The notes below the pieces were generated by a model, which saw only the letters and a list, made by a program, of their open reading frames with translations, searched no databases and was not told the DNA's origin. A stretch of 64,000 nucleotides of DNA from Clostridiales bacterium CHKCI006 (GTDB lineage: Bacteria; Bacillota_I; Bacilli_A; Erysipelotrichales; Coprobacillaceae). Below are positions 47,809 to 56,796 of this stretch, piece after piece. Position 1 is the first letter of the stretch, and each line of letters opens with the position of its first letter. The stretch covers positions 62,001 through 126,000 of the forward strand of contig FCNA01000129.1 of assembly GCA_900018345.1 (NCBI GenBank). The letters run 5' to 3'. The translations under genes and the position numbers were made by a program.

Positions 47809-48402
47809 ATGAATAAAAAACAAAATCAGATCTTTCGTTTATCCGTTTTAGCACTGATGTGTGCCCTCTGTTACATCGGTTTTCAATTTTTCCGTATCGA
47901 TATTCCATTGGGCGGAAGCAGTACAGCCGTCCATTTCGGTAATATTTTCTGTGTTTTAGCCGCCCTGATCCTGGGAGGTGTTCCCGGTGGGCTAGCAGGT
48001 GCCATCGGAATGGGGTTAGCGGACCTCATGAACCCACTATACGTCACCTCAGCACCGCAGACAATGATCCTTAAAATGGGAATTGGTTGTATTACCGGAT
48101 TTGTCGCCTATCGCATCGGTCATATCAACACGATCACAGATTCCAAACAGTTAACCAAATGGACCATTCTATCCGCCATCGCTGGTATGGGATTTAATGT
48201 GATCGCCGATCCCGTCGTCTCTTATTTTTATAAAAATCTCGTTCTGGGCATTCCCTCATCTTCCGCTAAGATCTTTGCCGCCTGGACAGCTGGAACGACT
48301 TTATTCAATGCCGTTGTATCCGTGATTATTGCCAGTGCACTGTACCTGGCTTTGCGTAAAGCGACAGCTCATCAATCTTTAAGCAAACGCTTATTCAAAT
48401 GA
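47809..48402 (+). CDS. ECF transporter substrate-binding (S) component
   Basis: 197 residues, about six transmembrane helices. FRLSVLALMCALCYIGFQF, then IPLGGSSTAVHFGNIFCVLAALILG and GGLAGAIGMGLADL are typical of ECF S subunits, which share the energising EcfAAT module encoded elsewhere. Three ATGs (47803, 47806, 47809) follow AAAGGAG; the third gives eight-base spacing. The divergent MocR-type regulator suggests vitamin B6 or a related pyridine vitamer as substrate; this is inference. Confidence 0.85.
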   Translation: MNKKQNQIFRLSVLALMCALCYIGFQFFRIDIPLGGSSTAVHFGNIFCVLAALILGGVPGGLAGAIGMGLADLMNPLYVTSAPQTMILKMGIGCITGFVAYRIGHINTITDSKQLTKWTILSAIAGMGFNVIADPVVSYFYKNLVLGIPSSSAKIFAAWTAGTTLFNAVVSVIIASALYLALRKATAHQSLSKRLFK

Positions 48403-48473
48403 GTCTGTATTTCACATCTAAGAAGATCGACATATAAAAGCTTGTACCCAATACAACAGCAGTGGTTTAGAAG

Positions 48474-48986
48474 ATGAACAGTGATATGCAATAGTGTTTA
48501 GCCATTTATCAGCAGCAGTTAAACGAAGGAACGATCCGCAAGGCCTATATTATCTTAACCAAGTATGTTTCAGAACTGAAAAAACATTTTCCTCAAACAT
48601 ATAAGACAAGCTCTCTGGCTTATGGTTATCTGGATTACACTTACTTTTCTTTTACGGATGATTATTTAAGAAACAGCCAGTTCAGGTTTGCCCTGGTATT
48701 GAACCACCAGAAATTACAAATAAAGTTATGGCTGGTCGGCCGAATCGCTGGCATTCAAGAAAGATATTGGAATCTGATGAAAGATACGAAATGGAATAAA
48801 GGGATAGAAACAAAGCCTATCTATGCCATTTTAGAAGTCGTATTAAAAGCGCCTATCGACTTTAGTGATAAAGAAAAAATGACACGAAATATTCTCAAGC
48901 AGGTGCTATCCATATCGTTGGAAATAGAAGACTTTTTAAAAAACACCCTCCTGAAGCCATATCACCAAACACATAGCGGTTATTGA
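48474..48986 (+). pseudogene. DUF7000-like protein gene, interrupted by an amber codon
   Basis: ATG at 48474 opens a frame that meets TAG at 48492-48494 (codon 7) and then runs without stop to 48986. Read through, the product is about 170 residues and matches the family along its length: IYQQQLNEGTIRKAYIILT, YGYLDYTYFSF, KLWLVGRIAGIQERYW and FSDKEKMTRNIL. No alternative start with a ribosome-binding site exists between the stop and a TTG at 48699. Only one base change would restore it, so the loss is recent, or the TAG is a sequence error. Confidence 0.75.
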
Positions 48987-48990
48987 CCTA

Positions 48991-49024
48991 AGCAGCAGAT
49001 CTTTTCAAATCTGCTGCTTTTTAT
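48991..49024 (+). terminator. Terminator after the DUF7000-like pseudogene
   Basis: AGCAGCAGAT (48991-49000) and ATCTGCTGCT (49009-49018), then TTTTT. Confidence 0.88.
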
Positions 49025-49171
49025 CATGTCAAAACAGATCAAGCTAAAAAAGCATACGCCTTGCTTAAGGGAAGCAGGACATATGCTTAGCACACAAAGA
49101 TCAAAGAAAAAGCTATAATAATGATCTTTCAAAGCGCGTTTCATCATCAAAGCAGCAGCGATGATATCGTT

Positions 49172-50260
49172 TTAACATGATGGTTTGTTGAAAGGCCTAG
49201 CCAGCGCGTCGATACGATGGATGGCAGATAGAACGTCTTCAGGTCGAACCGCAAACGGCATATGTCCCATCGCCTCATCCTGACAACTGGCCCTAGCTGC
49301 CCTCAGCAAGTGCTCATCAGAAGCCTCAGTCAGACCAATATCAGCAAGTGAGATGGGTAGACCAATCTGATGACAGAAAGTCATCAATGTCAGAATATCC
49401 TCATCGCTTCTTTGTTCTAAGGCCAGCTGTACCAATGTACCAAACGCAACCTTTTCGCCATGAAGATAAACGCTTGTTTCTTCAAGTAAGGTCAATCCGT
49501 TATGGATTGCGTGAGCTGCCGCTAATCCACCGCTTTCAAAACCAATCCCGCTCAAGTAGATATTCGCTTCAATGACATCCTCCAAAGCGTCATTACATAT
49601 GCCGTCTTTGACTGCTTCAATGGCCTTGATGCCCTGAGACAGCAGCGTTTCAAGACATTGTTTTGCCATCTGGTAAACAATACGCGCTCCTTGAACCTGA
49701 TGCAAGTGTGATGCCTGACAGGCACAAGCCTCATAATAAGTCGATAAAGCATCCCCTATTCCAGCCACTAAAAGGCGTACTGGAGCTTTCGCTATGATCG
49801 TACTGTCCACAATGACCCAATCAGGATTATGTGGTAGATGTAGATAACGCTCCAGCATTCCCTGTTCGGTATAGATGACTGCAAGCTGGCTGCATGGCGC
49901 GTCAGATGAAGCAGAGGTAGGAACAATGATCACGGGCTTCGCCAGTAAAGACGCCACCGCCTTCGCCACATCCAATGTCTTGCCGCCACCGATTCCGATA
50001 ATCACATCGTTTTTTTCTCCAGCTGCCTGATGTAAATGGAGTTCCTGCCAGCTGCACTCGCCTCCAAATACAGCCAGCTGATAAGGCATCTCTGCCTTCA
50101 TAAAACCTGTGACAATCTCATCATGATAAAGATTTTCGATAAACGCATCCACGATCAGATAGGCATCCTTTTTTTGCATCATTTGAATGACATCTGTTAA
50201 AGAAGATAAAGCTCCGGGACCCTGCAGATAACCGCCAGGTGCATTGATTCGTCTAAGCAT
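49172..50260 (-). CDS. gldA: Iron-containing alcohol dehydrogenase family, glycerol dehydrogenase
   Basis: 362 residues. NAD-linked oxidation of glycerol to dihydroxyacetone or the reverse. NAD site IGIGGGKTLDVAKA, VPTSASSDAPCSQLAVIY, and the three metal ligands in GIGDALSTYYEA (Asp), AAAHAIHNGL (His) and YLHGEKVAFG (His). ATG at 50260 eight bases from AAAGGAG; the longer frame is rejected. No dha kinase nearby. Other polyols are possible. Confidence 0.88.
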   Translation of the reverse strand: MLRRINAPGGYLQGPGALSSLTDVIQMMQKKDAYLIVDAFIENLYHDEIVTGFMKAEMPYQLAVFGGECSWQELHLHQAAGEKNDVIIGIGGGKTLDVAKAVASLLAKPVIIVPTSASSDAPCSQLAVIYTEQGMLERYLHLPHNPDWVIVDSTIIAKAPVRLLVAGIGDALSTYYEACACQASHLHQVQGARIVYQMAKQCLETLLSQGIKAIEAVKDGICNDALEDVIEANIYLSGIGFESGGLAAAHAIHNGLTLLEETSVYLHGEKVAFGTLVQLALEQRSDEDILTLMTFCHQIGLPISLADIGLTEASDEHLLRAARASCQDEAMGHMPFAVRPEDVLSAIHRIDALARPFNKPSC

Positions 50261-50283
50261 ATGAAACGCTCCTTTCATTTGTA

Positions 50284-50309
50284 ACAAAAAAACCTGTCTA
50301 AAGACAGGT
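50284..50309 (-). terminator. Terminator of tRNA-Leu
   Basis: ACCTGTC (50292-50298) and GACAGGT (50303-50309) with a T run on the minus strand. Confidence 0.85.
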
Positions 50310-50320
50310 CAGAATCAAAA

Positions 50321-50406
50321 TGGTGCGGACGATGAGATTTGAACTCACACGGGAATACTCCCACTACCCCCTCAAAGTAGCGTGTCTACCGTTCCACCAC
50401 GTCCGC
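50321..50406 (-). tRNA. tRNA-Leu (GAG)
   Basis: 86-base class II tRNA. Acceptor GCGGACG / CGTCCGC, discriminator A, encoded CCA. Anticodon loop TTGAGGG gives GAG, reading CUC/CUU. Long variable arm present. Confidence 0.96.
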
Positions 50407-50534
50407 GGATTGCTTTATTATTATAGCAAACTCCTTTCTTTGTTTCAATATAAAAATGAAAAAATAATTTCAAAAAAAACTTTGAATATGATAGAATGGA
50501 GTTAGAAACCAAATGGTCATTAAGGAGGGTTTTT

Positions 50535-50930
50535 ATGAGTTCGCAAGCCTTATTCCATGTGACAGTGAAAGCAGTCATTATCCATGAAGGCAAAATTTTA
50601 CTGCTTAAAAAAGTCCAGCCATCCGCCGATGGATTAGGTGTATGGGAATTACCTGGAGGAGGAATGGAATATAAGGAAGGACCTGAAAATGCCTTGATCC
50701 GTGAGGTACGTGAAGAGACAGGACTGGAACTGGCTTCTCTTCATATCGCTGCCACTTTTCATGTCGTCCGCTCCAATTTGGAAATCGTCGGGTTAAACTA
50801 TCGTTGCACTCCGGTCGATGTTGCTGTGAAACTATCGGATGAACATGAAACCTACTGCTGGGTCCGACCTGATGAACTGGATCAGTATGTCAGTCCAAAG
50901 ATCTATCACGATATTCTAAAATCAGTGTAA
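50535..50930 (+). CDS. Nudix hydrolase
   Basis: 131 residues. Nudix box GGGMEYKEGPENALIREVREETGLEL is complete. The N-terminal TVKAVIIHEGKILLLKK is typical of MutT/NudG-sized sanitising hydrolases, but the substrate cannot be named. ATG at 50535 behind AAGGAGGG. Confidence 0.92.
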   Translation: MSSQALFHVTVKAVIIHEGKILLLKKVQPSADGLGVWELPGGGMEYKEGPENALIREVREETGLELASLHIAATFHVVRSNLEIVGLNYRCTPVDVAVKLSDEHETYCWVRPDELDQYVSPKIYHDILKSV

Positions 50931-50943
50931 CGCTGATTTTTTC
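50917..50943 (+). terminator. Terminator of the Nudix gene
   Basis: AAAATCAG and CTGATTTT with the stop codon in the loop, then TTTTCTTT. Confidence 0.75.
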
Positions 50944-50976
50944 TTTCGTAAGGAAAAGAAAGGGGAACAAAAACAA

Positions 50977-53121
50977 ATGAACGAAGAAATGATTCAACTC
51001 GTTGCCAGCCGACTGGGTCTGCGTCCTAAACAGGTACAGACCGTTCTGGAAATGCTCTCTGGCGGTAATACAGTACCTTTTATTGCCCGCTATCGTAAAG
51101 AAGCTACCGGTGCACTCAACGAGGATCAGATTCGCGAAATCGAAAAAGATTATGATTATGCCTTAAATCTGGCCGCACGCAAGGAAGATGTCATCCGTTT
51201 GATTGATGAAAAAGGCATGCTGAATGAGGACTTGAAGCAAAGCATCCTTGCCTGTGAAAAACTAAGTGAGGTTGAAGAGCTCTATCGTCCTTATAAAGAA
51301 AAGAAAAAAACACGTGCAACCATGGCGAAAGCCAAAGGCCTGGAGCCACTCGCTCAATGGATCTGGAGATTACCTGCTTCAGGCAATCTTCAACTTGAAG
51401 CTATGAAATACCTCAATGATGATGTCTTGGATGTTGAAAGTGCCATTCAGGGTGCAAAAGATATTATTGCTGAAATGATCAGTGATCATCCGGCCAATCG
51501 CAAGCTCGTTAAGCAAACCTTTGAGAAGCAGGGAGAAATTGTCACTAAAGAAAAGAAAAAACATGAAGATAGTCAGCGGATCTATGAAATGTACTATGAT
51601 TTTCATGAAAAAGTGGGGCACATTGTGTCTCATCGTATCTTAGCCATCAATCGGGCTGAAAAAGAAAAAGTGATCAGTGTTGATCTTGTCATCGATGAAG
51701 AAAAACTCTTAGCACGTCTTAAAGCCAGGGTAATGCGACGCCGCCAGACTTTTCTGGAAGATGTCATCACCGAATGTGTCCAAGATGCGTATAAACGCCT
51801 CATCGCGCCATCGATCATCCGTGAAATACGTTCTGAATTAACAGAAATGGCTGAAGATAAAGCATTGAATGTCTTCTCCATCAATCTGGAAAAACTGCTG
51901 TTACAGCCGCCGATGAAAGATCGTATGGTTTTAGGTGTTGACCCGGCGATTCGCACAGGGTGCAAACTGGCAGTTGTTGATCCAACCGGAAAAGTCTTAA
52001 AAATCGATAAGATCTATCCGACCATCCCGAAAAAAAGCTATGCAGAAGATCGCCAGAAGACCTTGAAGCTGATTACGGATTATCACGTTGAGATCATTGC
52101 CATCGGAAATGGGACTGCCAGCCGAGAAACGGAACAGTTTATTGCTGATCTGATTCAAAAAAACCATTTGGACGTCTCTTATGTGATTGTTTCTGAAGCC
52201 GGGGCCTCCGTCTATTCGGCAAGTCCCGTAGCTAAAGAAGAATTTCCTGATCTGCAAGTTGAAGAACGTTCGGCTGTGTCAATTGCCAGACGTCTGCAGG
52301 ATCCATTGGCAGAGCTCGTCAAGATCGAGCCTAAAGCGATCAGCGTTGGCCAATATCAACATGACATGAATCAAAAAAAGCTGACTGAACAGCTCGATTA
52401 TGTGGTAATGAAAACAGTGAACCAGGTCGGTGTCAATGTCAACACAGCCTCTCCTTCTCTCTTAAAATATGTGGCAGGCCTTTCAGGCACAGTTGCCAAG
52501 TCGATCGTTACATATCGCAATGAACATGGGCGCTTCGAGAATCGGGAAGATCTCAAAAAAGTGCCGCGTCTAGGTGCGAAGACCTTTGAACAGGCAGTCG
52601 GGTTCCTACGTATTCCAGACGGAGATGAAGCGCTGGATGCAACGGCCATTCACCCAGAAAGCTATTCACTGGCTTACGCCATCTTAGATAAGCTCCATTT
52701 AGTCAGCCAGGATATTGGAACACCAACGATGCAAAAGGCCGTTCAGACCTTGAACAAGAAAGCCTTGCAAAACGAGCTTCAGACCGATCAATATACGATC
52801 GATGATATCCTGGATGCTTTTATGTCGCCACAACGCAGTCCACGCGATAACTACCCAACACCGGTCCTCAAGAAAGACATCTTGAAACTGGAAGATCTGA
52901 AAGTAGGCATGGAACTGGAAGGGACCGTGCGAAATGTCGTCGACTTTGGTGCCTTTGTCGACATTGGTTTAAAAAATGATGGTCTGGTGCATATCTCCAA
53001 GATATGCAAAGAATTTATCAAACATCCATTGGAGAAAGTCAACGTAGGAGATATCGTTACAGTTTATGTTGATGCGATTGATCTTGAGCGTAAGAAAGTA
53101 TCTTTATCCATGATCCATTAA
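50977..53121 (+). CDS. tex: Tex family RNA-binding transcriptional accessory protein
   Basis: 714 residues. Tex proteins bind RNA and RNA polymerase and influence expression of toxin and stress genes. N-terminal helical region (VPFIARYRKEATGALNEDQIREIE), YqgF-like fold (VLGVDPAIRTGCKLAVVD), helix-hairpin-helix (NVNTASPSLLKYVAGL) and C-terminal S1 domain (ELEGTVRNVVDFGAFVDIG, GLVHISKI). Full length. Confidence 0.95.
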   Translation: MNEEMIQLVASRLGLRPKQVQTVLEMLSGGNTVPFIARYRKEATGALNEDQIREIEKDYDYALNLAARKEDVIRLIDEKGMLNEDLKQSILACEKLSEVEELYRPYKEKKKTRATMAKAKGLEPLAQWIWRLPASGNLQLEAMKYLNDDVLDVESAIQGAKDIIAEMISDHPANRKLVKQTFEKQGEIVTKEKKKHEDSQRIYEMYYDFHEKVGHIVSHRILAINRAEKEKVISVDLVIDEEKLLARLKARVMRRRQTFLEDVITECVQDAYKRLIAPSIIREIRSELTEMAEDKALNVFSINLEKLLLQPPMKDRMVLGVDPAIRTGCKLAVVDPTGKVLKIDKIYPTIPKKSYAEDRQKTLKLITDYHVEIIAIGNGTASRETEQFIADLIQKNHLDVSYVIVSEAGASVYSASPVAKEEFPDLQVEERSAVSIARRLQDPLAELVKIEPKAISVGQYQHDMNQKKLTEQLDYVVMKTVNQVGVNVNTASPSLLKYVAGLSGTVAKSIVTYRNEHGRFENREDLKKVPRLGAKTFEQAVGFLRIPDGDEALDATAIHPESYSLAYAILDKLHLVSQDIGTPTMQKAVQTLNKKALQNELQTDQYTIDDILDAFMSPQRSPRDNYPTPVLKKDILKLEDLKVGMELEGTVRNVVDFGAFVDIGLKNDGLVHISKICKEFIKHPLEKVNVGDIVTVYVDAIDLERKKVSLSMIH

Positions 53122-53127
53122 TCTTTT

Positions 53128-53153
53128 CCCCTTGCTTATGCAGGGGATTTTTT
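53128..53153 (+). terminator. Terminator of tex
   Basis: CCCCTTGC and GCAGGGG around TTAT with one bulge, then ATTTTTT. Confidence 0.8.
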
Positions 53154-53225
53154 AGTATTCCCTCACTGGTAATTTTTGTATGCCTTTGAATGAGCGCGCA
53201 TATATTAAGAATGAGGTGAAAGCGA

Positions 53226-53690
53226 TTGACTAACCAAATCCTAAAAAATTATATTCCAACGCTTTTATTACCCAGCGTTCTAGGCATCTTGTCCGGAGTC
53301 CTAGCCGGTAATATCAGTCTGATTTATGCCAGTTTAAACTTGCCACCCTTGAGTCCACCTACCTATGTATTTGGAATCGTGTGGCCCATCCTCTATATCC
53401 TGATGGGCGTCAGCTGCTATCTTGTCTGTCAAAAATCCCCCTCACAAACACAGGCAACCTTTCCATATGCCTTCCAGCTTTTTTTGAATTTCATCTGGCC
53501 CATCCTTTTCTTTCGCATCGGAAACTTTCTGATTGCCAGCCTGGTCGCGCTATGTTTAAGTCTTGCGATCATCTGGATGATCTATGTCTTCTACCAGATC
53601 GATCCGGTAGCTGCTTATCTTCAGATCCCTTATCTACTGTGGAGCCTATTTGCGAACTATCTTTGCTGGATGATTACTTTCTTAAACTGA
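53226..53690 (+). CDS. tspO: TspO/MBR family protein
   Basis: 154 residues, five transmembrane helices. Tryptophan-rich sensory/translocator protein that binds porphyrins. LPPLSPPTYVFGIVWPILYILMG, FLNFIWPILFF, and IPYLLWSLFANYLCW match the five-helix family. TTG start at 53226, seven bases from GAGGTG. No heme genes nearby. Confidence 0.88.
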   Translation: MTNQILKNYIPTLLLPSVLGILSGVLAGNISLIYASLNLPPLSPPTYVFGIVWPILYILMGVSCYLVCQKSPSQTQATFPYAFQLFLNFIWPILFFRIGNFLIASLVALCLSLAIIWMIYVFYQIDPVAAYLQIPYLLWSLFANYLCWMITFLN

Positions 53691-53721
53691 CAAAAAAAAT
53701 GGACAGAACGTCCATTTTTTA
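53691..53721. terminator. Bidirectional terminator between tspO and pepV
   Basis: AAAAATGGAC (53695-53704) and GTCCATTTTT (53710-53719); A/T tracts on both flanks. Confidence 0.85.
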
Positions 53722-55086
53722 TTTGACTAGATGATAGAGTGCTTCCGCATAGATAGCGACACCTAACATTAATTCATCCACGCGTAATATCTCATTGTTT
53801 TCATGAATAGCGTTTGGAGAACCTGGGAATTCCATCCCAAATGCCACACAGGTATTTGGCATCGATTTCGCATAAGTACCGCCACCCATGGTAACTGGTT
53901 TCGCCTGCTCATCATGCGTATATTTGACATATGCCTGATGCAAGGTCGTAATCAGCTCTGATTCTGGATCAACAAACAAATAAGGTCCAATGTGATGTTC
54001 TTCTGTCCAGCCCATCGGTTTGATGGCTTTAACGATACAGCACTGCATATCATCAAAGTTCATATCATGCGGACAACGAAGATCCAGTTGGATGCGCACA
54101 TGCCCCTGTTCATAATCAATGATCCCTACGTTGCAGGTAATTTCACCCATGGCACCATTAAAATAGAAACCTAAACGACGTGCGTGATTATCATCACGGA
54201 AATAATCATCAATAAAACGGCTGACTGGATGATCAATCACTTCATTGAGGTATTGCGCCAGATAAACGATCGCATTCTTTCCTAAATCCGGTGTTGAAGC
54301 ATGTGCCGATTTACCAATCAGCGTGATGCGTACCTGACCATGCTTTTCTTCAAGGCTGCCGCCGACACCATATTTTTGCTTAAATGCTTCAAAAGAATCA
54401 CTAAAATCAGAAAGTTCACCCACAACGATAGCCTCAGCTGTTTCAGGAACAATGTTGACACGCTGTCCAGCCTTGAAAGACAAGAGACCCTCTTCCGGAC
54501 AATCTCCACTGATCGTGTAACCGCAGCCTGATTTCTCACCATAGCATACCGGGAAACCAGCATCCGGTGTAAAGGCCCACTGTGGGTAGGGTTCTTTGGA
54601 GAAATAATGCTTCATGCAACGAGACCCTGATTCTTCGTCACAACCAAAGATAATACGAATCTTTTTCTTGGTTGGCAGTTTGAGATCATGAATGATCTTC
54701 GCTGCATAATAAGCCGCCAACGTTGGTCCCTTATCATCTGATGTACCACGGCCATAGAGAATATTATCTTTTAATGTGCAGGAGAAAGGCGGATAGATCC
54801 AACCCTCAGCATTGACTGGCACAACATCCAGATGACCAAGCACACCGATGACTTCATCTCCTTCACCAATATCGATATGACCCGCATAGCCATCCACATC
54901 CTTGACTTCAAATCCATCCCGACGTCCAAACGCCAACATGCAGTCCAGGGCTTCACGGCATCCCTGACCAAATGGCTGCCCTTCTTTTGCGGTAGCAGGA
55001 TCCAAAACAGATGGAATACGACATAATGTCTGTATATCTGCAATGAGATCCTCCTTCACTTTTAATGCTTCTTCTTTAAAATCCAT
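53719..55086 (-). CDS. pepV: Sapep family dipeptidase (PepV-like, M20)
   Basis: 455 residues. Cytoplasmic metal-dependent dipeptidase. Metal ligands in GHLDVVP, YGRGTSDDKGP, FGCDEESGS and the C-terminal AIHENNE; the lid domain lies between. Typical PepV N-terminus with DIQTLCRIPSV. ATG at 55086 behind GAGGTGAT. Monocistronic. Confidence 0.94.
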   Translation of the reverse strand: MDFKEEALKVKEDLIADIQTLCRIPSVLDPATAKEGQPFGQGCREALDCMLAFGRRDGFEVKDVDGYAGHIDIGEGDEVIGVLGHLDVVPVNAEGWIYPPFSCTLKDNILYGRGTSDDKGPTLAAYYAAKIIHDLKLPTKKKIRIIFGCDEESGSRCMKHYFSKEPYPQWAFTPDAGFPVCYGEKSGCGYTISGDCPEEGLLSFKAGQRVNIVPETAEAIVVGELSDFSDSFEAFKQKYGVGGSLEEKHGQVRITLIGKSAHASTPDLGKNAIVYLAQYLNEVIDHPVSRFIDDYFRDDNHARRLGFYFNGAMGEITCNVGIIDYEQGHVRIQLDLRCPHDMNFDDMQCCIVKAIKPMGWTEEHHIGPYLFVDPESELITTLHQAYVKYTHDEQAKPVTMGGGTYAKSMPNTCVAFGMEFPGSPNAIHENNEILRVDELMLGVAIYAEALYHLVK

Positions 55087-55180
55087 TTCTATCACCTCTG
55101 GCTATTATTCTAACATAATTTAGGCAAAACTTAAATCAAATGCATATTTTTCTCTAATCCTCATTCCTTACAGATTTCGA

Positions 55181-55930
55181 CTAGTCCTTTATGCAGCGTG
55201 TCGCTATAAAGGTAGGAACCCCATGATCATGCAGAGGCCCGCTGCCATTCGTATCCTCATATAAATGGGTCAGTCGAAAACCGGCTTCCAGCTGACCGCC
55301 AATCTGTTCTTCAAGCGTATGCGAAAACTGGATTCCTTCATTAAGCCGCAGACTTTCCTGATAAAGCGTTTCATCTTTCAGAGGATTATAAGGCAGTCGA
55401 TTTTCAAGACGTGATTCATCCAGATCAAAAACATAATTAATGCCAATATCATACCCCCCTAAAAAAATACCACCTTTTTTTAGGACGCGATAGCATTCCC
55501 GAAAAATCGGACGCACCTCTTCTACATAGCAGTTTGAAACCGGATGAAAGATGAGATCAAATGTCTCATCCGCAAAGGGCAGCGGCTCGGTCATATCCGC
55601 CTGCCGGATCTCTACCACATAGCCTTCGCGCCTGGCAACCATTGCTTCACTTTGACATTGCTCACTAGAATAATCCAAAACTGTACAATTAGCTCCCAGG
55701 GCACTAAAGATTGGTATCTGCTGTCCTCCGCCACTGGCCAGGCCGAGTATTTTTTTGCCTTCCAGCTGTCCAAACCAGGCATGCGGAACCGGTTTAGTCG
55801 GTGTCAGCAAAACCTGCCAGTGACCTTGCTTTGCCGCCATAAATTGTTCATGGCTGATGGGCTGTCCCCATTCCCAACCTTCCAGGCACCACTGGTCAAT
55901 TGTTTTAGCATTCAGTTCACGATAGTTCAT
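55181..55930 (-). CDS. Class I SAM-dependent methyltransferase
   Basis: 249 residues. SAM-binding ILGLASGGGQQIPIF, acidic TVLDYS, FDLIFHPVSNCYV and CYRVLKKGGIFLGG make it a Rossmann methyltransferase of the small-molecule type (Methyltransf_11-like). N-terminal WCLEGWEWGQPISHEQF is conserved in a subgroup with unknown substrate. Shares a four-base ATGA overlap with the unknown gene upstream. Confidence 0.88.
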   Translation of the reverse strand: MNYRELNAKTIDQWCLEGWEWGQPISHEQFMAAKQGHWQVLLTPTKPVPHAWFGQLEGKKILGLASGGGQQIPIFSALGANCTVLDYSSEQCQSEAMVARREGYVVEIRQADMTEPLPFADETFDLIFHPVSNCYVEEVRPIFRECYRVLKKGGIFLGGYDIGINYVFDLDESRLENRLPYNPLKDETLYQESLRLNEGIQFSHTLEEQIGGQLEAGFRLTHLYEDTNGSGPLHDHGVPTFIATRCIKD

Positions 55931-56322
55931 CTTCGCTCATCCTTCTTTTTGATTGCTGTCATTCGCTGCACATCCACATAATGCGTCGCGTATTTTCTCT
56001 CCACATCTGCCTTACCATACTTGCTGAAACGCAAAGGTCGATGGGGTTTCTTGCCATAGCTATGATAATCCGTCAACGATGGTTTGAGTCCTTGTGCTTT
56101 CGCATAGGTTTGAACGATCTGTATCACATAACTCAATTGCGATAGATTCATTCGACAAACGCGTTCCAGATAGTCCACCTGTCCTTTATGCCATCTTTCC
56201 ATATCCTCACGTCTTAATGCACCGATCTCGATCAGAACATCAATCATGGTCACAAAACCTCTGCTTTCACACTGTTGCTGAATAACACCTATGACTTTTT
56301 CTTTTAACTTCTCTCTATTCAT
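55927..56322 (-). CDS. Hypothetical protein, 131 residues
   Basis: Not recognised. The N-terminal half is helical (LKEKVIGVIQQQCESRGFVT, IGALRREDMERWHKGQVDYL, LERVCRMNLSQLSYVI), followed by a basic tail with a striking conserved-looking stretch (LKPSLTDYHSYGKKPHRPLR, KYATHYVD). No membrane segment or signal peptide. ATG at 56322 six bases from AGAGGA. Translationally coupled to the methyltransferase, so a shared function is likely; nucleic-acid binding is possible from the charge. Confidence 0.7.
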   Translation of the reverse strand: MNREKLKEKVIGVIQQQCESRGFVTMIDVLIEIGALRREDMERWHKGQVDYLERVCRMNLSQLSYVIQIVQTYAKAQGLKPSLTDYHSYGKKPHRPLRFSKYGKADVERKYATHYVDVQRMTAIKKKDERR

Positions 56323-56335
56323 CAATGATCCTCTT

Positions 56336-56668
56336 TTATAATTGATCAATGGCTTTAACGATCGTTTCTAAAAACGAAGATTCCCCTAATGTATTCACCT
56401 TCATGAACAATCCCTGACTGCCCCCTGAGGTAATCGCTGTGACCCAATATTCCTGATGACTCCCTGCAACCACCAATGTTAAACTGACCCGATTCGCACC
56501 AGTCCAGCTGTAACGCTCATAAACTCTCAGCGCCATCTGATAATCACCATCTTGATAGTCACTGCCATCTTCATAACTAGACGATGCACTACCTGACATC
56601 ACCGCCTCATGTAGATAATTCACAATAGATGAAAACTCACCATATACTTTCTTTTCATATTTAGACAT
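56336..56668 (-). CDS. DUF6054 family protein
   Basis: 110 residues. MSKYEKKVYGEFSSIVNYLH, ASSSYEDGSDYQDGDYQMALRVYERYSW, NRVSLTLVVAG and TAITSGGSQGLFMKVNTLGE fit DUF6054 as I remember it; function unknown. Short soluble alpha/beta protein. Fourteen bases upstream of the unknown gene, so perhaps one operon of three. Confidence 0.75.
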   Translation of the reverse strand: MSKYEKKVYGEFSSIVNYLHEAVMSGSASSSYEDGSDYQDGDYQMALRVYERYSWTGANRVSLTLVVAGSHQEYWVTAITSGGSQGLFMKVNTLGESSFLETIVKAIDQL

Positions 56669-56762
56669 GGACTCTATACCCCCTTTGATTTGATCAATTC
56701 CATTCTAACATATTCACTCAAAAATGCCCATAACAAATCCACTCTACCACTTTTTCCTAATG

Positions 56763-56790
56763 AAAAAACGCACAGTCCAAGCTGTGCGTC
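56763..56790 (-). terminator. Terminator of hsp20
   Basis: ACGCACAG (56768-56775) and CTGTGCGT (56782-56789), T run on the minus strand. Confidence 0.85.
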
Positions 56791-56796
56791 TCCTTT

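Noticed and set aside
48474-48986. TAG in the DUF7000-like gene as a pyrrolysine codon
   Set aside because: No pylT or pylS visible, and a pyrrolysine at residue 7 of this family is not expected; a nonsense mutation is simpler.
48987-49160. Minus-strand open frame of ~55 codons between the pseudogene and gldA
   Set aside because: Runs through the strong terminator hairpin, has no ribosome-binding site and a Cys/Phe-rich random-looking product.
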